Below, piece by piece: positions 49,798 through 58,946 of a stretch of DNA of 64,000 nucleotides. Under the pieces are notes generated by a model. That model worked only from the letters and a program-made list of their open reading frames with translations, was not told where the DNA came from and did not search any database. This stretch comes from RPRC01 sp034933285. GTDB lineage: Bacteria; Desulfobacterota; Desulfuromonadia; Geobacterales; Geobacteraceae. Position 1 is the first letter of the stretch, and every line of letters begins with the position of its first letter. The translations under genes and the position numbers were made by a program. The stretch lies in the NCBI GenBank assembly GCA_034933285.1, contig JAYFNT010000005.1, positions 1 through 64,000 of the forward strand, in the 5' to 3' direction.

Positions 49798-50070
49798 GTG
49801 GACAAGCGTATCGGTGTCATCGGCATTGTCATCGACAATCCGAAACAGGTTACGGAGAAGGTAAACGCCATTATCAGCAGCTATGGCCACATGGTGATCG
49901 GCCGCATGGGCATTCCGCGGCACGATGCCAATGTGGGAGTGATCGCCCTGATCATCGAGGGGACAACCGACGAAATAGGGGCCATGAGCGGCCGTTTGGG
50001 CAACACACCCGGTGTCACGGTGAAGTCCGCGCTCACCGGAAAAACGATACAGGAGGCACGACATGATTGA
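49798..50070 (+). CDS. TM1266-family iron-only hydrogenase system putative regulator
   Basis: The GTG start at 49798 follows AGGGAGG (49782-49788); upstream in-frame codons have no ribosome-binding site. It encodes 90 residues of ACT/NikR-C-like fold: RIGVIGIVIDNP, then HMVIGRMGIPRHDANVGVI and GRLGNTPGVTVKSAL. TM1266-type proteins accompany [FeFe]-hydrogenase maturation genes and are thought to be ligand-sensing regulators. It overlaps hydG by 8 bp, so the two are co-translated. There is no DNA-binding domain, so regulation may be by protein contact. Confidence 0.88.
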   Translation: MDKRIGVIGIVIDNPKQVTEKVNAIISSYGHMVIGRMGIPRHDANVGVIALIIEGTTDEIGAMSGRLGNTPGVTVKSALTGKTIQEARHD

Positions 50071-51499
50071 AGAGAAACAACGCACGTCAGATTCATTTAT
50101 TGATGACATGCTTATCCTCAGGCTGCTTGCCGAAGGAATAACCACCGCGAAAGACCAGGAAGCCGTGCGGAGGATCATCAAAAAAGCAGGTGACTATCAC
50201 GGGCTGTCTGCTCAGGAAGTCGCCGTTCTTCTGCAGGTTCAGGATCCGGAACTGTTACGGGAAATCTATTCCGCGGCTGCTTCAGTCAAAGAGGCGATCT
50301 ACGGCAAACGCATTGTCCTCTTCGCGCCGCTGTATCTTTCCAGCCACTGTGTCAACAATTGCGTATACTGCGGCTACAAGAGAAGCAACAAGGAACAGCT
50401 CCGCCACCGCCTGACAATGGAGGAAGTGAGAAAAGAAGTGGAAATCATGGAGTCCCTTGGTCACAAGCGCCTGGCCCTGGAAGCCGGTGAACACCCGGCC
50501 AACTGCCCCATCGATTACGTGATCGATGCTATCAGGGAGATTTACAGTGTCAAGGACGGCAACGGCGCCATCCGCCGCGTGAACGTCAATATCGCGGCCA
50601 CCACCATTGAAGACTACCGCAAGCTCAAGGAAGCGGACATCGGCACATACATCCTGTTCCAGGAAACGTACCATCGCCCCACATATGCCCGGATGCACCC
50701 CTCCGGGCCGAAGCAGGACTACAACTGGCACACCACTGCCATGGACCGGGCCATGCAGGCCGGCATCAACGACGTGGGAATCGGCGCTCTCTACGGTCTC
50801 TATGATTTCAAATACGAAACCGTGGCCATGTTTTTGCACGCCGAGCATCTCGACCGGACTTTCGGCGTGGGCCCGCATACCATTTCGATCCCCCGCATGC
50901 GGCCGGCGGGCGACGTGAACCTGGACAGTTTCCCCCATCTGGTCAGCGACGACGACTTCAAAAAAATCATCGCCATAGTCCGTCTTGCGGTGCCCTATAC
51001 CGGCATGATCCTGTCGACCCGCGAGGAGCCGGAACTGCGTGATGAGCTGATAACCTACGGCATCTCCCAGGTCAGTGCAGGCTCCTGCACCGGTGTCGGC
51101 GGCTATCAGAAAGTCTATATAGAGCATGAGGGCACCAGCAACACCAATAACGGCCAGCAGTTCGAGCCGAGCGACCAGCGTTCGCCCAACGAAATCATCC
51201 GCATGCTCTGCAGGAAAGGGTTCGTGCCGAGCTACTGCACCGCCTGCTACCGCCAGGGGCGCACGGGCGACCGTTTCATGAGCCTGGCCAAGAGCGGGGA
51301 GATACAGAACGTCTGCCTGCCCAATGCCCTTCTGACCTTCAAGGAGTACCTCATGGACTATGCCGATGAATCGACCAGGGAATGCGGAGAAACGCTGATG
51401 AAGGAGGCGCTGGAATCGGTTCCCGAGGAATCGGTCAGGGCTGCGACGGCACTGCGTTTGCGGGAAATCGAGGCTGGAAAGCGGGATCTGTATTTCTGA
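50063..51499 (+). CDS. hydG: [FeFe]-hydrogenase H-cluster radical SAM maturase HydG
   Basis: This encodes a 478-residue radical SAM enzyme that cleaves tyrosine to supply CO and CN for the H-cluster. The radical SAM site is C96-x3-C100-x2-C103 (CVNNCVYCGYK). The C-terminal auxiliary cluster site C392-x2-C395-x22-C418 matches HydG exactly and excludes ThiH. Length and motifs are normal. It is translationally coupled to the TM1266 gene and follows the structured leader. hydE, hydF and the hydrogenase are not in the window. Confidence 0.96.
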   Translation: MIEEKQRTSDSFIDDMLILRLLAEGITTAKDQEAVRRIIKKAGDYHGLSAQEVAVLLQVQDPELLREIYSAAASVKEAIYGKRIVLFAPLYLSSHCVNNCVYCGYKRSNKEQLRHRLTMEEVRKEVEIMESLGHKRLALEAGEHPANCPIDYVIDAIREIYSVKDGNGAIRRVNVNIAATTIEDYRKLKEADIGTYILFQETYHRPTYARMHPSGPKQDYNWHTTAMDRAMQAGINDVGIGALYGLYDFKYETVAMFLHAEHLDRTFGVGPHTISIPRMRPAGDVNLDSFPHLVSDDDFKKIIAIVRLAVPYTGMILSTREEPELRDELITYGISQVSAGSCTGVGGYQKVYIEHEGTSNTNNGQQFEPSDQRSPNEIIRMLCRKGFVPSYCTACYRQGRTGDRFMSLAKSGEIQNVCLPNALLTFKEYLMDYADESTRECGETLMKEALESVPEESVRAATALRLREIEAGKRDLYF

Positions 51500-51551
51500 T
51501 CCGTTGGGGAGCAATCCGATAAATTATTGACATTTCTTTGCGCTGATGACG

Positions 51552-51608
51552 GAAACCGGGGCAGCGCTGTTTATCTCTTGCGAGTGATAAATGGTCTGCC
51601 CCGGTTTC
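51552..51608. terminator. Long perfect 13-bp-arm hairpin between hydG and the flavoprotein gene
   Basis: gaaaccggggcag (51552-51564) pairs exactly with ctgccccggtttc (51596-51608). A nested tttatc/gataaa stem fills much of the loop. GTCTTTC follows. It probably ends the hydG transcript, or acts as a processing or attenuation structure for the next gene, 134 bp downstream. Confidence 0.65.
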
Positions 51609-51741
51609 GTCTTTCCCGATTCCGCGTCTTAAGCAAGTCAGTTGTTGACGTTTCACGTCTGATGGTTGAATATAAGGTGTTCTTTCCTGAAAAGAGCAGC
51701 ATGTGCTCTGAGCACACCCCAACAAAGTGGAGGGATGAATT

Positions 51742-52377
51742 ATGAAAGCGGTGGCATTCAACGGGAGTCCCAACAAGGAAGGCAATACCTGGCATGCGAT
51801 CAGGATCGTTGCGGGCGAACTGGAAAAAGAAGGCATTGAAACAGAAATAGTCCATGTGGGGAACAAGGCTGTAAGGGGGTGCACCGCATGCGGCCAGTGC
51901 ATGAAAAACAAGGACGAGCAGTGTGTGCTTCCCGGCGACGAGGTCAACGAGTGGATCCAGAAGATGAAGTACGCGGATGGAATCATCCTCGGCTCCCCCG
52001 TGCATTATTCGGCCATAGGCGGCACCATGAAGTCGTTCCTGGACAGGGCCTTTTACGTGGCAGGCTTCAACAAAGCCATGTTCAGGCACAAGGTCGGCGC
52101 ATCGGTGGTTGCGGTCAGGCGTTCCGGCGGCCTGCCCACGTTCGAGCAGCTTAACAATTACCTCTGCTATTCCGAGATGCTGATCCCGACTTCCAACTAT
52201 TGGAACGTGATCCACGGGACCAAGCCGGGAGAGGCGCTCAGGGACGAGGAAGGCGTGCAGATCATGCGGGTGCTGGGGAAAAACATGGCCTGGCTGATGA
52301 AGCTGGTTGAAAACGGCAAGGGCACGGTCGTCCCGCCGGAGCGGGAGAAGAAAAGCTTCACGAATTTCATCCGCTGA
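51742..52377 (+). CDS. Flavodoxin-fold FMN reductase with Cys cluster (iron-sulfur flavoprotein-like)
   Basis: This encodes a 211-residue protein. The FMN phosphate loop is NGSPNKEGNT (7-16), and SPVHYSAIGGTMKSFLDR is the second FMN contact. C47-x2-C50-x2-C53-x7-C61 resembles the compact [4Fe-4S] motif of archaeal and anaerobe iron-sulfur flavoproteins (Isf). It is probably an electron-transfer flavoprotein reducing quinones, oxygen species or disulfides; the partner is unknown. GGAGG precedes the ATG. Confidence 0.82.
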   Translation: MKAVAFNGSPNKEGNTWHAIRIVAGELEKEGIETEIVHVGNKAVRGCTACGQCMKNKDEQCVLPGDEVNEWIQKMKYADGIILGSPVHYSAIGGTMKSFLDRAFYVAGFNKAMFRHKVGASVVAVRRSGGLPTFEQLNNYLCYSEMLIPTSNYWNVIHGTKPGEALRDEEGVQIMRVLGKNMAWLMKLVENGKGTVVPPEREKKSFTNFIR

Positions 52378-52411
52378 ACTTGCCGGATGCGAGCATCCAG
52401 CAAGTTCAGCG
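52372..52411. terminator. 40-nt near-perfect hairpin covering the lnt start region
   Basis: cgctgaacttgc (52372-52383) pairs with gcaagttcagcg (52400-52411), and ggatgc/gcatcc pair inside it with a 2-nt GA loop. It begins within the flavoprotein's last codons and contains the first possible lnt ATG (52387). It may act as a terminator, or as a control on lnt translation. It also makes that ATG doubtful as a start. Confidence 0.6.
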
Positions 52412-54027
52412 TTAAAAGCGGATTGCCGCCCCGATTGATCCCTGCCATTGTCTCAGGCACGCAGGGAAGATTGGCCCTGGCGCTACTGTCCTCTGTGCTG
52501 CTCACGTTGTCATTTCCCAGCCCGGACCAGGGGTGGCTGGCATGGATTGCTCTGGCGCCGCTGCTCATCGCATGCGCCGAACTCGGTCCCGCCGCGTCGT
52601 TCCCCCTCGGCCTGGTGAGCGGGATGGCCGCGTCGCTCGGCATTTTCTCCTGGATGTTCGCCGTGCCGGGTTTCCGCTGGTACCACGGTGCGATCGCAGC
52701 GGTTTATCTCGGCATGTACACGGCAGCATGGTGTTCCGGCGTTTCCCTTGGAAAACGCGCCGGTCTTCCCCTGGCCATCAGTGCACCGGCTCTCTGGGTC
52801 ACTCTGGATTTCCTGAAATCCCACGCCGGATTTCTTTCGCTCCCCTGGGCGTCGCTTGCCCACAGCCAGCACGGCAATCTGGCTGTACTGCAGATATCAG
52901 CCGTAACAGGGGAGTCTGGTGTTACTTTCCTGCTGGTCCTTGTCAATGCGGCTATTGCCGCAACTATTCTGAAACCGGTTTATATCCAGCCCATTGCTGC
53001 CGGTGCCGTGCTGGCCACCGTGGTTGCCCATGGCGCATGGCGTCTTTCGGCGGACGACAAGTCCGCGCCGCTAAGGGTTGCAGTGGTCCAACCCTGCATC
53101 TGGCCTGGCGACCAGCAGAAAGACACGGGGCAGGCTAAGACGCTCATGAAGCTTGAGACGCTGACCGCGGCTGCCGCGGCATCCTCTGCGCGTCTGATCG
53201 CCTGGCCCGAGACGGCGGTGCTTAACCTGCAGTCTTCGCCATCGATCAGGCAGCGGCTGGATAGTCTGAGCGCAAAAATCGGCGCAGCCATACTGGTCGG
53301 GGCGTCGGAACGGGTCAAGTTTACCGATCACGCCTTGAATGATTCTTCCGAAAAGGGAATACGTTCATACAATGCGGCTTACCTGATACGTTCGGGAGTT
53401 CCTGACGCTGAACCGTACCGGAAGAACCGTCTGGTTCCTTTCGGTGAGTACCTGCCGCTGGAAGGCAGTTTCAGTTGGCCTTCCTGGTTCGTAGGACAAG
53501 GCTTTTACACCGTTCCCGGCCGTGAACGGATGCTTTTCAGCCTGGCCGGCCGGACCAGATTCGGAATCATGATCTGCTGGGAGAACATGTTTTCCGGGAT
53601 AGCACGCGAAGATGTGCGGCTCGGTGCACGGTTGCTGGTCAACATGGTCAACGACGGCTGGTTCGGCAGGACCGGCGCCTCAAGGCAGCACAACTGCGCT
53701 TCGGTCCTGCGCGCCGTTGAAAACGGCGTCCCGGTTGTTGTCGCGTCGAACTGCGGGCCGTCACAGGTCATCGATGCCCACGGCCGCGTAATCGCCACGT
53801 TACCGGATTCGTTTTCATCCGGAGCGGTTTCGGCAGACTTGCGGGTCGGCAGACAGCTCACCTTTTACACCCGGCACGGCGATCTTTTTGCTTGCATCTG
53901 TAGCGGCATGTGTATGCTGCTAATGTTGTTCGCCTTTGTACGCAGGTTTGTGGAGGAGCATTGCGGTGAGGCGGTTTTACTGCTGGATAAACTGTTCATT
54001 AAAAACGGCCATAATGACCGTTTGTAA
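52387..54027 (+). CDS. lnt: Apolipoprotein N-acyltransferase
   Basis: 546 residues from the ATG at 52387, which lies inside a strong hairpin without a ribosome-binding site. TTG codons at 52423 and 52435 are alternatives, and the first membrane helix begins near residue 28. Six or so N-terminal helices precede the nitrilase-like domain, with catalytic triad E275 (WPETA), K346 (RKNRLVPFGEY) and C397 (MICWENMF); NDGWFG follows. Lnt adds the third acyl chain to lipoproteins in the inner membrane. The gene is probably coupled to the flavoprotein gene 9 bp upstream. Confidence 0.93.
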   Translation: MRASSKFSVKSGLPPRLIPAIVSGTQGRLALALLSSVLLTLSFPSPDQGWLAWIALAPLLIACAELGPAASFPLGLVSGMAASLGIFSWMFAVPGFRWYHGAIAAVYLGMYTAAWCSGVSLGKRAGLPLAISAPALWVTLDFLKSHAGFLSLPWASLAHSQHGNLAVLQISAVTGESGVTFLLVLVNAAIAATILKPVYIQPIAAGAVLATVVAHGAWRLSADDKSAPLRVAVVQPCIWPGDQQKDTGQAKTLMKLETLTAAAAASSARLIAWPETAVLNLQSSPSIRQRLDSLSAKIGAAILVGASERVKFTDHALNDSSEKGIRSYNAAYLIRSGVPDAEPYRKNRLVPFGEYLPLEGSFSWPSWFVGQGFYTVPGRERMLFSLAGRTRFGIMICWENMFSGIAREDVRLGARLLVNMVNDGWFGRTGASRQHNCASVLRAVENGVPVVVASNCGPSQVIDAHGRVIATLPDSFSSGAVSADLRVGRQLTFYTRHGDLFACICSGMCMLLMLFAFVRRFVEEHCGEAVLLLDKLFIKNGHNDRL

Positions 54028-54045
54028 CCATTAAAAGGAGGATTT

Positions 54046-55020
54046 ATGCGGATTTTACTGCCTGTTGTCACCGTAGTTGCCATGTTGCTTTGTGCGGCGC
54101 CCGGCCCGGTCATAGCGGCGTCTCTCGACACGCAAGGGAAGGGTGTCGCAATAAAGTGCGGGGCCCCGTTCATGGAGGACCACAGCATCAGCGCAGACGG
54201 CAAAAGCAGTTTCAGGTTCCACGGCCAGTGCTCCTACAGCCAGGGGAAAAATGCCTGGAACAAGCACTACATCGTCAAGGGCACCTGGGACGGAACCCTG
54301 GCAAAAGAGGTCGTCACGATCCTGGGTGAGAACAAATACGGGAACGTGGTTTCTTCCTGCCCTTCTGACCCGTGGCTCAACAAGGTATCCTGCCAGAAGA
54401 AGTCTCTGTCCGGCAAGGCGTTTGAAGACTACCAGATCTCCGGCGCCACCAGCTACCCACTGACTGCGAATGTGCTTTCCGATGCGAAGAAAGCGGAGCT
54501 CCGCGCCGAGCTCGCGGAAAAGAAGAAACAGTCCATGTGCACGATTCCCGTGATCGTTTCACCATCGCCGGCAACCGGTCAAATCTTACATCCACCTGCT
54601 GCCGTCAAGATCGAAATCAAACACGCAGCGTTGAATCCTCCGAAGGAGATGACGATCTACTGGACTCCGCCGACCAAGCAGGGGGAATGGCCGGCAGCTG
54701 CCCAAAAGCAGAACATGAAGTTGAGCAACCTCAAGACATCCGGCGGTGTCACCACAGGCACTCTGAACACCAGCAAACTGGGCACGTGGGAGGTTACCGT
54801 GAGAACTGCTTTGCCATCCTACTGCAACAAGGGCAACGAAGTGATTCAGAGCATCAGGTTCACGGTAAAGGAAAAGTCCGCGCAGGAAATTATGGTTGAA
54901 AAGTCCCTGAAGGAAAAGAAATATAAAGCCATCAACGGAAAAATCCCTGCTCCGGGACCCGGTCCGGGACCTGATCCGATCCTGAAGCAACAGCAGCTTC
55001 AGCAGCAGAAGCCGATGTGA
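54046..55020 (+). CDS. Secreted protein of unknown function with proline/glutamine tail
   Basis: 324 residues after AAAAGGAGGATTT, 18 bp beyond lnt. A signal peptide (1-25, ends PVIAAS) precedes a Cys-containing N-terminal region (C38, C61, C104 and C114 among others) and a region starting SPSPATGQILHPPAAVKIEI that looks like a single Ig/FN3-type domain (about 178-280). The end is low-complexity (PGPGPGPDP then LKQQQLQQQ). No family is recognised. The tail suggests a flexible linker or surface exposure. Pairing with lnt may be incidental. Confidence 0.7.
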   Translation: MRILLPVVTVVAMLLCAAPGPVIAASLDTQGKGVAIKCGAPFMEDHSISADGKSSFRFHGQCSYSQGKNAWNKHYIVKGTWDGTLAKEVVTILGENKYGNVVSSCPSDPWLNKVSCQKKSLSGKAFEDYQISGATSYPLTANVLSDAKKAELRAELAEKKKQSMCTIPVIVSPSPATGQILHPPAAVKIEIKHAALNPPKEMTIYWTPPTKQGEWPAAAQKQNMKLSNLKTSGGVTTGTLNTSKLGTWEVTVRTALPSYCNKGNEVIQSIRFTVKEKSAQEIMVEKSLKEKKYKAINGKIPAPGPGPGPDPILKQQQLQQQKPM

Positions 55021-55026
55021 CCACCT

Positions 55027-55060
55027 GACAGGATTCCGGCATTAATGCCGGAATCCTGTC
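55027..55060. terminator. 34-bp perfect palindrome, bidirectional terminator between convergent genes
   Basis: gacaggattccggcat (55027-55042) is mirrored exactly by atgccggaatcctgtc (55045-55060). It sits between the secreted-protein gene and the convergent MerR-type gene. There is no T-run, but a minimal loop and 16-17 bp arms make a strong structure on both strands. Confidence 0.75.
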
Positions 55061-55071
55061 GCGCGACATCT

Positions 55072-55512
55072 TCATTTCTTTCTCACTGCCTTTCGCTTCC
55101 CGGTGCTCTCACTTTCCTCGGCTGCATATTGAAGGGATTTCAGGATCCCGCATTCGCTGGCGGGCAGGTTGTCATGGCAGCAGTTGCGCAGGGCGGTCAG
55201 CTGGGTTTCCAGTGCATGCATCGCTTCAATCTGCCTATGTATTCGCTCTATCTGCTGTTCGAGCAGAGCGCTGACTTCATCACAAGATGTGCTCGTGTCG
55301 GACTGCAAGTTCTGCAGGGTCCTGATCTCCGACAAGGTCATGCCCAGGGACCGGCAGTGCAGCACGAAATGGAGCTGTCCGAGATGTTTCCCCGTGTAGC
55401 GGCGGTAGCCCGATTCGCTGCGGGCCGCTTTTTCCAGCAACCCTTCGCTCTCGTAATACCGTATCGTCCCCGCCTCGCATCCGGCCTGTTTCGCAAGTTC
55501 TCCGATCAGCAT
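55072..55512 (-). CDS. cadR: MerR-family Cd(II)/Pb(II)-type transcriptional regulator (CadR/PbrR-like)
   Basis: 146 residues from the ATG at 55512, chosen because GGGAGATGG precedes it and MLIGELAKQAG is the usual family start. The MerR helix-turn-helix (IGELAKQAGCEAGTIRYYE, then GYRRYT) is followed by a dimerisation helix and metal-site cysteines C77, C112 and C121, close to the Cys positions of CadR/PbrR. A His/Lys-rich extension is lacking. It is divergent from the P-type ATPase gene, with a dyad operator between them. It should activate the ATPase promoter on binding Cd, Pb or Zn. Confidence 0.88.
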   Translation of the reverse strand: MLIGELAKQAGCEAGTIRYYESEGLLEKAARSESGYRRYTGKHLGQLHFVLHCRSLGMTLSEIRTLQNLQSDTSTSCDEVSALLEQQIERIHRQIEAMHALETQLTALRNCCHDNLPASECGILKSLQYAAEESESTGKRKAVRKK

Positions 55513-55536
55513 ATGACCATCTCCCAAAAAAATCCG

Positions 55537-55568
55537 TTGACCTTGCAGCAACTGGAAGGTTTTATATT
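55537..55568 (+). promoter_or_regulatory. MerR-type promoter/operator for the metal ATPase
   Basis: -35 ttgacc (55537-55542) and -10 tatatt (55563-55568) are separated by 20 bp, the over-long spacing that MerR regulators correct. A dyad of ACCTTgCAG and CTGgAAGGT with caa at its centre (55540-55560) fills the spacer. Transcription would start near 55575. Confidence 0.8.
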
Positions 55569-55631
55569 TATACTGTACTCCTGATGGATACGCATATCAA
55601 CGACAAACACGTTTTCGGACAAGAGGTCACG

Positions 55632-57899
55632 ATGAAACATCTGAACAGCTTTGGGGAACACGGTGAATCAGCCCATGACGCTTGTTCCTGCTCCTGCGGG
55701 CACGAGGTCCGTCACGACACCGAGGAAGCGCCGGCTTCACCGCGCGAGGTCGTCCTGCCCGACACATTCCGTGTGTCACGGTTCCGCATTGACGACATGG
55801 ACTGCCCGGTCGAGGAGCGGCTGATCAGGAACAAACTGGTGGCCATGCCGGGGATTCTGAAACTTGAATTCAACCTGATCGAGCGTGAGCTTACCGTCTG
55901 CCACACGCTCGACGACACCTCGCTGATTGTTGCCTCGATCGACGCGCTCGGCATGACTCCCTGCGAACTGAATGGAGCCATGCAACACGAGCCTGAAAAG
56001 GCACTGTACACTGTGCCGGTGAAAACCTGGTGGTTCATGGGGATTTCGGGGGCGGCCGCACTCGGTTCCGAGGCAGTGGCCTGGGCAACCGGAGCCGAAA
56101 GTTCCCCATTGATCATCAGCCTGGCGCTTGCTTCGATCATCTGCGGCAGCCTGTCAACGCTCAAGAAGGGTCTGATCGCCCTGAAGAGCCTGACGCTCAA
56201 TATCAGCTTCCTTATGTCGGTTGCCGTAATTGGGGCAGCAGCCATCGGCCAGTGGCCGGAAGCAGCCGTGGTCATCTGGCTGTTCACCCTTGCCGAAAAG
56301 ATTGAGGCGCTTTCCCTCGACCGCGCCCGCAATGCGATCCGCAGGCTGATGGCGGTCGCCCCTGAAACCGCAACGGTACGTGGTGAGAACGGAGAATGGA
56401 AGGAAGTCGAGGCCAGATCGGTCAGGACGGGCCAGGTCGTCAGGGTGAGGGCGGGAGAGCGCATCCCCCTGGATGGCGTAGTGGTGACCGGCTGGTCAAG
56501 CGTCAACCAGGCTTCCATAACCGGGGAAAGCATTCCGGTGGACAAAGTTGCGGGCGATGCTGTCTTTGCCGGGACCGTCAACGGCAACGGCTCGTTCGAG
56601 TTCCGGGTCGGCGGCGACTATGAACACACTACCCTGTCGCATATTGTTGCAGCCGTACAGAAAGCCCAGTCCGAGCGTGCGCCCACCCAGCGTTTCGTGG
56701 ACTCGTTTGCGCGGTATTATACCCCTTCAGTGGTCGCGGCTGCCGTGCTGGTCGCGATCGTGCCCCCGGTTCTGCTCGGAGCGGAATGGCATGCGTGGAT
56801 CTACAATGCCCTGGTGATGCTGGTGATATCTTGCCCCTGCGCCCTGGTAATCTCCACACCGGTGACCGTGGTCAGCGGCTTGGCCGCGGCTGCCCACCAC
56901 GGCATGCTGATCAAGGGTGGGGCATACCTGGAGCGGGGCAGGAAGCTGAAATTCCTGGCCTTCGACAAGACCGGCACGCTGACCGTGGGAAAACCGTCGG
57001 TTACCGAAATCATTCCGATGGGAAATCTTCCTGAGGGCGACGAGCTGTACCTTGCCGCCAGTCTGGATGCCCATGCCAGCCACCCCATCGCACGGTGCAT
57101 AGTCGCACATTGGAACGACCGCGGTGATGAAAGGGGCCTGCTGCCGGTGACCGATTTCAGGAACCTGCCCGGTCATGGTGTCAGCGGTGAAATCAACGGG
57201 CAATGCTATTATCTGGGCAACCAGCGCCTGGCTGAAGAACTGGGCGTTCTGACCCCGTTGCTGGAACGGGAACTGTACCGTCTGGAACAGTCGGGGGGGA
57301 CCGCGGTGGTCCTTGCCGGTCCCTCCGGGCCGCTGGCGCTGATCGCCGTTGCCGACAAGCTGCGGGAGCATGCCAGGCAGGCAATTGGGGAGTTGCGGGA
57401 CCTGGGGGTGAAGGCGGTAATGTTGTCGGGAGACAACCACCTTACCGCCAGGGCCATCGGTCAGGGGGCAGGCATCGAGGATGCGCGCGGCAACCTGTTG
57501 CCGGAAGAGAAGCTCGACGCCATTGCCGGGCTGCAGCAAACCGGGCCGGTGGGCATGGTAGGCGACGGCATCAATGACGCTCCGGCGTTGGCCAGGGCCG
57601 ACATCGGCTTTGCCATGGGCGCGGCGGGCGCGGATTCAGCGCTGGAAACCGCGGATGTGGCTCTCATGGATGACGACCTGCGCAAACTACCCGACTTCAT
57701 CCGCCTGAGTCGCCGGACCGGGCTTCTTCTCTCACAGAACATAATTTTTGCGCTTTCCACCAAGGTATTGTTCTTCGGCCTGACACTGGTGGGGCAAGTG
57801 ACCCTCTGGATGGCGGTGTTCGCCGACATGGGCGTGAGCCTGCTGGTCGTGTTCAACAGCTTGCGGCTACTGGGCTTTTTCAACGGGAGAGCCCGGTGA
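55632..57899 (+). CDS. cadA: Heavy-metal translocating P1B-type ATPase (Cd/Zn/Pb exporter)
   Basis: 755 residues from the ATG at 55632 (after AGAGGT). The in-frame ATG at 55584 is only about 9 nt from the predicted transcription start and has no ribosome-binding site. The N-terminus is Cys/His-rich (HDACSCSCGHE). One HMA domain has a variant site MDCPVEE, with a single Cys instead of CxxC. Transport motif C401-P-C403, phosphorylation site D445 (DKTGT), and the GDGINDAP hinge are intact. Six to eight membrane helices are visible. CPC with these features marks a Zn/Cd/Pb exporter. It is controlled by the divergent CadR-like regulator. Confidence 0.92.
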   Translation: MKHLNSFGEHGESAHDACSCSCGHEVRHDTEEAPASPREVVLPDTFRVSRFRIDDMDCPVEERLIRNKLVAMPGILKLEFNLIERELTVCHTLDDTSLIVASIDALGMTPCELNGAMQHEPEKALYTVPVKTWWFMGISGAAALGSEAVAWATGAESSPLIISLALASIICGSLSTLKKGLIALKSLTLNISFLMSVAVIGAAAIGQWPEAAVVIWLFTLAEKIEALSLDRARNAIRRLMAVAPETATVRGENGEWKEVEARSVRTGQVVRVRAGERIPLDGVVVTGWSSVNQASITGESIPVDKVAGDAVFAGTVNGNGSFEFRVGGDYEHTTLSHIVAAVQKAQSERAPTQRFVDSFARYYTPSVVAAAVLVAIVPPVLLGAEWHAWIYNALVMLVISCPCALVISTPVTVVSGLAAAAHHGMLIKGGAYLERGRKLKFLAFDKTGTLTVGKPSVTEIIPMGNLPEGDELYLAASLDAHASHPIARCIVAHWNDRGDERGLLPVTDFRNLPGHGVSGEINGQCYYLGNQRLAEELGVLTPLLERELYRLEQSGGTAVVLAGPSGPLALIAVADKLREHARQAIGELRDLGVKAVMLSGDNHLTARAIGQGAGIEDARGNLLPEEKLDAIAGLQQTGPVGMVGDGINDAPALARADIGFAMGAAGADSALETADVALMDDDLRKLPDFIRLSRRTGLLLSQNIIFALSTKVLFFGLTLVGQVTLWMAVFADMGVSLLVVFNSLRLLGFFNGRAR

Positions 57900-58013
57900 C
57901 GCACCCCAGCCGGCAGATTGGACGGGGAAGGGCGGAAACCGGAATGCAGATGAACTTCACGGTACAGGTCGGTCCGGCCCCGAATCCGCGCTGAAAGGAA
58001 AACCGTACAAGCC

Positions 58014-58829
58014 ATGATCGACTTGCTTCAGCACTACAGCCCCGTCACCCAGGCTCTGTTTGCTACGCTCTTCACTTGGGGGGTAACTGCGGCAGGGGCG
58101 GCCCTCGTCTTCTTCACCAACAGGGTAATCCCGAGGATTATGGATCCCATGCTGGGATTCGCTGCCGGGGTCATGATCGCGGCCAGTTTTTGGTCACTGC
58201 TTGCGCCGGGAATCGAGATGGCCACGCAGATGGGGCATGTGCCCTGGCTGACAGCAGTTATCGGATTCCTGGCCGGCGGAATTTTCATGCGGTTGACCGA
58301 CCGGCTGCTGCCCCATCTCCATCCGGGCCTTGCCTTGGGGCAAAGCGAGGGAATAAAGACGTCCTGGCAGAGAAGCACGCTGCTGGTCCTCGCCATCACC
58401 CTGCACAACATTCCGGAAGGGCTGGCAGTGGGGGTGGCTTTCGGGGCAGTGGCGGCCGGGCTGCCTTCAGCCACAATGGGAGGAGCGATCGCCCTGGCAA
58501 TAGGCATCGGCCTGCAGAATTTCCCGGAAGGGACCGCGGTGTCCATGCCCTTGCGCAGGGAAGGAATGGGGAGGGCCAAGAGCTTCTTCATGGGGCAGGC
58601 TTCGGGCATTGTCGAGCCGGTTGCCGGCGTGGTGGGGGCATTGTTCGTGCTGCAGATGCAGAACTTCCTTCCCTATGCCCTCTGTTTTGCCGCAGGCGCA
58701 ATGATCTTCGTCGTGGTGGAGGAACTCATCCCGGAATCCCAGCGCAACGAGAAGAACATCGATCTGGTAACGCTGTCAACCATGGCGGGTTTTGCAGTCA
58801 TGATGATGCTCGACGTGGGGCTGGGCTGA
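58014..58829 (+). CDS. ZIP-family metal transporter (ZupT-like)
   Basis: This encodes a 271-residue inner-membrane protein with eight helices. The two metal-site helices carry H131-N-I-P-E-G136 and Q168-N-F-P-E-G173, the ZIP/ZupT signature. It lies 114 bp after the P-type ATPase in the same direction and is probably part of the metal-homeostasis module. ZIP proteins usually import Zn/Fe/Mn, so pairing with an exporter may serve size-selective balance. GAAAGGAAAA precedes the ATG. Confidence 0.88.
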   Translation: MIDLLQHYSPVTQALFATLFTWGVTAAGAALVFFTNRVIPRIMDPMLGFAAGVMIAASFWSLLAPGIEMATQMGHVPWLTAVIGFLAGGIFMRLTDRLLPHLHPGLALGQSEGIKTSWQRSTLLVLAITLHNIPEGLAVGVAFGAVAAGLPSATMGGAIALAIGIGLQNFPEGTAVSMPLRREGMGRAKSFFMGQASGIVEPVAGVVGALFVLQMQNFLPYALCFAAGAMIFVVVEELIPESQRNEKNIDLVTLSTMAGFAVMMMLDVGLG

Positions 58830-58946
58830 TTTTTTTCCATGGAAGAGCGCGGAAGGAGGCCTGTAACATGCGGGAACAGGAGCGGGCGCTTCCCCCTTCC
58901 TTTCCTGGAAAGGGAAAGAGCCCTTTTCCCGGTGTTGTCCACGGAC

